A DNA stretch of 64,000 nucleotides from Chitinophagales bacterium. Its GTDB lineage: Bacteria > Bacteroidota > Bacteroidia > Chitinophagales > JADIYW01. This document shows, piece by piece, positions 59,922-64,000 of this stretch. The stretch spans positions 2,046,001-2,110,000 of the forward strand of contig JACJXT010000011.1 in assembly GCA_020636535.1 (NCBI GenBank), read 5' to 3'. The position numbers and the translations under genes are program-made. Each line of letters starts with the position of its first letter. The first letter of the stretch is position 1. The notes under the pieces are model-generated. The model saw only the letters and a program-made list of their open reading frames with translations, had not been told where the DNA came from and did not search any database.

Positions 59922-61325
59922 CTATTTAAATGGTCCGATAAAGTTAGTATTTATTCGCTGAATAATCTTTCCATTGTTGTAAATATCTAATTCTATTTTT
60001 GTTTTATAGGATTTTATATATTTATCATCTATAGTTATTATGATTGGATTATTGGTAATAGACTCTGGTTTTAGTGCAATATGTTCGTTGCCTACAACAT
60101 CAATTTTTCCATCGATGCCTACTAATTTCACATCTACTTTTACGGTTTCTGCTATCTTGTTGATGGCTTTTAAATTATACATATTAGAATATCTTTCTCC
60201 ATTATCTAATTTAGTATAACTTTGACCAGATGCTCTGACTATTTGTACATTAATGTCTTTTCTTGTAATGATTAAAGCTGCTAATACTGCTACTAAAATC
60301 ACCAATAAACCTGTATATGCTTTGGCTTTGGTAGTAAATTTAATTTTAGTACCTGTTTTAATTTCTCTTTCAGAAGCGTAGCGAATAAGTCCTGTTGGTA
60401 AGTTAACATGTTTCATCATAAAATCGCAAGCATCAATACATGCAGTACAACCAACACATTCCATTTGCAAGCCATTTCTAATATCAATTCCTGTAGGACA
60501 AACATCTACACATTGATGACAGTCTATACAATCGCCTTCGGTTCTTTCCTTATTTTTTTTGAATTTAGCTCTTGGTTCTCCTCTATTATAATCGTAGGCA
60601 ATTTGCATAGTATCTTCATCGAAAAGTGTGCCTTGCAATCTACCATACGGACAAATGGTAGTACACACAATTTCTCTTACATGAGCAAAAACACCATAAA
60701 ACATGAATGAAAAAGCAAGCACTCCAATTAATAAACCTACTTGTTGAAAAGGATGAGCTAAGAACTGAAACACTGCTTCGTATCCAATAAAATAACTTAA
60801 AAATACATTGATAATTATAAATGCTAATACAAAATATATAATATGTTTTGATATTTTTTTAAACGCTTTATTACTTGTCCACGCTCCTTTATTTAGTCTT
60901 CTTTGTTTAGCAGGTGTTCCTTCAATCAACCATTCTATTGGTCGATATAAAAATTCTAAGAAAATTGTTTGAGGACAAACCCAACCACAAAAAATTCTTC
61001 CGTAAACTACAGTAAATAGTGCAATGAATAAAATAAAAATTATCATGGCTACTGCAAAAATGAAAAAATCTTGTGGCCAAAATATCTTAGAGAACAAATA
61101 GAATTTACCTTCTGGAATATTGATTTGCATAAAAGGTTTTCCATTGATTTTGATAAACGGAATTCCTAAGAACAATAACCAATAAACTGCTACAACTAAT
61201 TTTCTGTAAAAGTAAAATTTACCTTCTGGTTTCTTAGCATAAACCCAATTTCTACTACCATCTTCGGCAACAGTACTAACTCTGTCTCTATAAGTTTCTC
61301 CTTCTAAAAGATCATCAATATCCAT
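59922..61325 (-). CDS. ccoG: Cytochrome c oxidase accessory protein CcoG (ferredoxin-type)
   Basis: 467 residues. RVSTVAEDGSRNWVYAKKPEG begins it, and a membrane region with GRIFCGWVCPQTIFLEFLYRPIE carries the conserved Cys pair. Two 4Fe-4S clusters come from CIDCHQCVDVCPTG and CVGCTACIDACD. A C-terminal Ig-like FixG_C domain ends the protein. CcoG is a membrane iron-sulfur protein linked to copper delivery for cbb3 oxidase. Placed between ccoP (10 bp) and ccoH (1 bp) in the operon. Confidence 0.95.
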   Translation of the reverse strand: MDIDDLLEGETYRDRVSTVAEDGSRNWVYAKKPEGKFYFYRKLVVAVYWLLFLGIPFIKINGKPFMQINIPEGKFYLFSKIFWPQDFFIFAVAMIIFILFIALFTVVYGRIFCGWVCPQTIFLEFLYRPIEWLIEGTPAKQRRLNKGAWTSNKAFKKISKHIIYFVLAFIIINVFLSYFIGYEAVFQFLAHPFQQVGLLIGVLAFSFMFYGVFAHVREIVCTTICPYGRLQGTLFDEDTMQIAYDYNRGEPRAKFKKNKERTEGDCIDCHQCVDVCPTGIDIRNGLQMECVGCTACIDACDFMMKHVNLPTGLIRYASEREIKTGTKIKFTTKAKAYTGLLVILVAVLAALIITRKDINVQIVRASGQSYTKLDNGERYSNMYNLKAINKIAETVKVDVKLVGIDGKIDVVGNEHIALKPESITNNPIIITIDDKYIKSYKTKIELDIYNNGKIIQRINTNFIGPFK

Positions 61326-61335
61326 TTTAATACAA

Positions 61336-62460
61336 TTAACCTTCTACTGTTGTAGAATCTGTAGTAGCTGTACTTGCACTAGCATCGCCTGCTTCTTGAT
61401 ACAACTCACCTTGTTTCTCTTTAGCATTTGCAGGATTAGTACCTTTTAATGATTTCACATAACTTGCTACTTCATTAATTTCTGCTGGTGATAGCATACT
61501 TTCCCAAGGAGTCATCCCTTTTTCTAGCACACCATATTTAATGGTATGAAAAATATCATTCAAGCTTCCACCATGTAGCCAGTAGTCGTCTGTTAAATTT
61601 GGTCCAGAAATACCTTCTCCGTTTGCACCATGACATATTTGACAATTGGTTTTAAAGATTGCTGCACCTTTTGCAATTCCTGCATCATCTAACATTTTTA
61701 CATTCTTTTCATCAACAGCAGAAGTAGAGTTTGCCATAAAAGCGTCTTGCTCTGTTTTAGCTTTTAGTTCAGCGTTTTCTAATTCTACATATTGAGATGG
61801 AATTCTATGAGATACATTAAATTGATAAATATAAATTACTCCAATAATCATAGACGCAACAAAACCAAAGGCAAACCAAGGTGGTGTAATGTTATCTAAT
61901 TCTCTAATGCCATCATATTCGTGTCCTACATCTAAATTATCTTCTTCACTTAAATCTTGGAAACTATTAATTTTTTCCCAAAGTGATTGTTCTTTACTAC
62001 TTTCTTTAACTGCTTTTATTCCAGATAAAAACTCAATACTCTTAACTAAATAAAGAATAAATCCCACTTCTATCAAAATTAATAAAATAAGTATAAAAGT
62101 AAATGCTTTGCTTAAATCTAAAGTTTGTGCTGTTGAAGTAGCAGCATCTTGTGCTTGTAATAAAGGTATGCTTAACATTGCAACAGCTAAAAACGATAGT
62201 ATTTTTTTATTCATACTATCTGGATTATTGCTTTTAAATAAATCGATTGCATTTTTAGTTGTGTTTACTAGTATTAAAATGAGAAAGGCAAGTACTAATG
62301 CAACTGCCAATAACACATAATTGAGTGGAATATTAAAACCAGTTCCTGTTGTATCTGTACTTGTTGTTTCTGTAGCTTGTGCGAATACACTACTTGTACT
62401 TAGCAAAACCAAAGATAAAAATGCAAAAGTAGCTTTGAATTTATTTATAAAATATTTCAT
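61336..62460 (-). CDS. ccoP: cbb3 cytochrome oxidase subunit III CcoP, mono-heme
   Basis: 374 residues from the ATG at 62460 (MKYFINKFKATFAFLSLVLL), which follows ccoQ by 1 bp. The CcoP-type anchor is HEYDGIRELDNITPPWFAFG plus the next helix. A C-terminal cytochrome domain has one heme site, TNCQICHGANGEGISGPNL, with the distal Met region GMTPWESMLSPAEI. Only one CxxCH occurs, against two in the proteobacterial subunit. The N-terminus holds two successive signal-peptide-like plus membrane segments (second one MNKKILSFLAVAMLSIPLL), an unusual extension. Confidence 0.92.
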   Translation of the reverse strand: MKYFINKFKATFAFLSLVLLSTSSVFAQATETTSTDTTGTGFNIPLNYVLLAVALVLAFLILILVNTTKNAIDLFKSNNPDSMNKKILSFLAVAMLSIPLLQAQDAATSTAQTLDLSKAFTFILILLILIEVGFILYLVKSIEFLSGIKAVKESSKEQSLWEKINSFQDLSEEDNLDVGHEYDGIRELDNITPPWFAFGFVASMIIGVIYIYQFNVSHRIPSQYVELENAELKAKTEQDAFMANSTSAVDEKNVKMLDDAGIAKGAAIFKTNCQICHGANGEGISGPNLTDDYWLHGGSLNDIFHTIKYGVLEKGMTPWESMLSPAEINEVASYVKSLKGTNPANAKEKQGELYQEAGDASASTATTDSTTVEG

Positions 62461-62461
62461 A

Positions 62462-62653
62462 TTATTGGTTATTATTTGAATTAACAATAGTATCATCATC
62501 TAAAGGAATATTTCCCATATATCTTATAAAGCCACTATCTGCTTTAAATACAATTACTAACATTACAACAAACACTGTAAAAAATATAATTAATGATAGT
62601 AGTGGATAAACTCCTACACCTGTAATTGACTCTAAATAATTTATGAATTTCAT
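62462..62653 (-). CDS. ccoQ: CcoQ-like small subunit of cbb3 oxidase
   Basis: 63 residues, one membrane helix (YPLLSLIIFFTVFVVMLVIVF) with a short polar C-tail. Position between ccoNO (3 bp) and ccoP (1 bp) defines it, since CcoQ proteins share size and topology more than sequence. It probably protects or stabilises the complex. Confidence 0.85.
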   Translation of the reverse strand: MKFINYLESITGVGVYPLLSLIIFFTVFVVMLVIVFKADSGFIRYMGNIPLDDDTIVNSNNNQ

Positions 62654-62656
62654 ATA

Positions 62657-64000
62657 CTAATTTTTATTATTAATATCAGAACCTAATCTTTGTAAATATG
62701 CAATTAGTGCAATAATTTCTTTTTTCTCACTAATTTCTATATCTGTAGTTTTTAAATCGGCAACAATCTCTTTAGCTTGTTTTTCTAAATCTGCATTGGC
62801 TTGTGCTTCGTAACCTTGTGGATATGGCACACCTAATTTACGCATTGCATATATTTTAGAATTGGTATTGCTGATGTCTAAATCTCGTTTAAATAACCAC
62901 GGATAAGCTGGCATTACACTACCTTCTGACATAACACTTGGTTCTAACATATGTCTAAAGTGCCAATCATTAGATTTTGCTTGTTTATTTCCTTTACCTT
63001 CTCTAGCTAAATCTGGTCCAGTTCTTTTACTTCCCCATAAAAATGGATGATCATAAACGAACTCGCCTGCCTTAGAATACTCTCCGTATCGTACAACTTC
63101 GTGTCTTAGTGGTCTAATCATTTGTGAATGGCAGTTATTACACCCTTCTCTTATATAAATATCTCGTCCTTGTAATTCTAATGGTGTATATGGTTTTACA
63201 CTAGCAATAGTTGGAATATTACTTTTAATTAAGAATGTAGGAATAATTTCTACTATACCACCAATAGCTACTACCACAAAACTTGCTGCTAATAACAACA
63301 AAGGTTTTCTTTCGATAAAGCTATGCCAAAATGTTTTACCAGTTGGTGCATATTTTTTCTCTAATGGAGCTGCTTCTGCATCAACAGTAGCTTGGAATGA
63401 ACCACTTTTTACTGTTTTAATTAAATTATATCCCATTAAAACAGCACCTGTTAAATATATGGTTCCACCTAAAGCTCTTAATATATAAAATGGTTTAACC
63501 GACATTACAACATCCATAAACTGATATTGTAACTGACCTTCTGGTGTAAATGTTTGCCACATGAAATATGTTCTAAATGCAGACCAATACATTGGAATGG
63601 CATATAAAATAATTCCTAAAGTACCTATCCAAAAGTGTACACTTGCTAACTTTACAGAATGTAATTTTGTTTTGTACAAACGAGGTACTAACCAATACAA
63701 CATACCAAAAGTTAAGAAACCATTCCAACCCAAAGCACCAACATGCACATGGGCAATTGTCCAATCTGTATAGTGAGATATAGCATTTACATTTTTAAGT
63801 GATAGCATTGGTCCTTCGAAAGTTGCCATACCATAACAAGTAATACCTACTACAAAGAATTTTAAAATTGGATCGGTACGAACTTTATCCCAAGCACCTC
63901 TTAGTGTAAATAAACCATTTAACATACCTCCCCAACTTGGTAATATTAGCATTATAGAAAAAGCAGTTCCTAATGACTGAGCCCATTCTGGTAGTGCTGT
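62657..64000 (-). CDS. ccoN: Fused cbb3 oxidase subunits I and II (CcoN-CcoO), 5' part beyond the window
   Basis: The frame stays open to the window edge; 448 residues are visible and the ATG at 63952 is internal. The CcoN part shows WTIAHVHVGALGWNGF (heme-copper ligands) and following spans. The linked CcoO part has DIYIREGCNNCHSQMIRPLR, the single CxxCH, and HPFLWGSKRTGPDLAREG, then a C-terminal coiled region. CcoN-CcoO fusions are typical of Bacteroidota. It is the catalytic subunit of the high-affinity oxidase and heads the leftward operon seen here. Confidence 0.95.
   Translation of the reverse strand, partial: TALPEWAQSLGTAFSIMLILPSWGGMLNGLFTLRGAWDKVRTDPILKFFVVGITCYGMATFEGPMLSLKNVNAISHYTDWTIAHVHVGALGWNGFLTFGMLYWLVPRLYKTKLHSVKLASVHFWIGTLGIILYAIPMYWSAFRTYFMWQTFTPEGQLQYQFMDVVMSVKPFYILRALGGTIYLTGAVLMGYNLIKTVKSGSFQATVDAEAAPLEKKYAPTGKTFWHSFIERKPLLLLAASFVVVAIGGIVEIIPTFLIKSNIPTIASVKPYTPLELQGRDIYIREGCNNCHSQMIRPLRHEVVRYGEYSKAGEFVYDHPFLWGSKRTGPDLAREGKGNKQAKSNDWHFRHMLEPSVMSEGSVMPAYPWLFKRDLDISNTNSKIYAMRKLGVPYPQGYEAQANADLEKQAKEIVADLKTTDIEISEKKEIIALIAYLQRLGSDINNKN

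Overview
The window is AT-rich (about 30 % G+C by eye) and comes from a member of the Bacteroidota. The evidence is a type IX secretion pair (PorU, PorV-like), a cbb3 oxidase operon with a CcoN-CcoO fusion and single-heme CcoP, a TonB-dependent receptor with a carboxypeptidase-D-like N-terminal domain, promoters with TAnnTTTG -7 boxes, and very few Shine-Dalgarno sequences. A Chitinophagales- or Saprospirales-like bacterium is plausible, but genus cannot be fixed from sequence alone.

Layout. 0-1 kb: a nucleotidyltransferase with a 54-residue partner, then a hairpin-rich repeat tract. 1-7.2 kb: SNF2 helicase and TonB receptor. 7.3-18 kb: surface-glycan cluster with two GT2 enzymes, a YfhO-type membrane protein, two GT11 fucosyltransferases, a GT6 (blood-group ABO-type) glycosyltransferase, a Wzx flippase, a sulfotransferase, an FkbM methyltransferase and a second methyltransferase-like protein. 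18-30.8 kb: ceramidase-like enzyme, a small secreted protein, two paralogous lipoproteins, rlmB, mscL, an FtsX/MacB permease, bestrophin, PhnA, an MFS carrier, a PafA-like phosphatase and an acyltransferase. 30.9-33.7 kb: an mscS gene split by IS copy 1. 33.7-41.3 kb: porU, a porV-like gene, tyrS. 41.3-41.9 kb: a 103-bp tandem repeat. 41.9-45.4 kb: lipoprotein, GNAT, ferredoxin, D-aminoacylase-like enzyme. 45.4-49 kb: a small defence island with a type II restriction-modification pair and a RES-Xre toxin-antitoxin pair. 49-53.8 kb: CPA2 antiporter, IS copy 2, thioesterase. 53.9-58.6 kb: tRNA-Arg, SRPBCC protein, hisIE, lipoprotein, an asparagine-synthase-like protein and a second flippase. 58.7-64 kb: the cbb3 oxidase operon (ccoNO-ccoQ-ccoP-ccoG-ccoH-TauE/SafE-like) read leftward and cut by the window edge.

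Most notable points. (1) Two identical 1834-bp IS1634-type elements are each flanked by very long target duplications (109 bp and 131 bp). One splits mscS. The other sits between two convergent genes, and the long duplication keeps both intact. (2) A GT6 enzyme with the bacterial NxN motif lies beside alpha-1,2-fucosyltransferase-like GT11 genes, which suggests a blood-group-A/B-like surface glycan. (3) The RES-Xre and restriction-modification promoters both carry repeats or dyads that overlap recognisable Bacteroidota promoter elements, suggesting autoregulation. I did not find a clearly unprecedented multi-gene system. The small NTase pair, the 251-bp inverted-repeat element and the tandem lipoproteins are the least explained parts.
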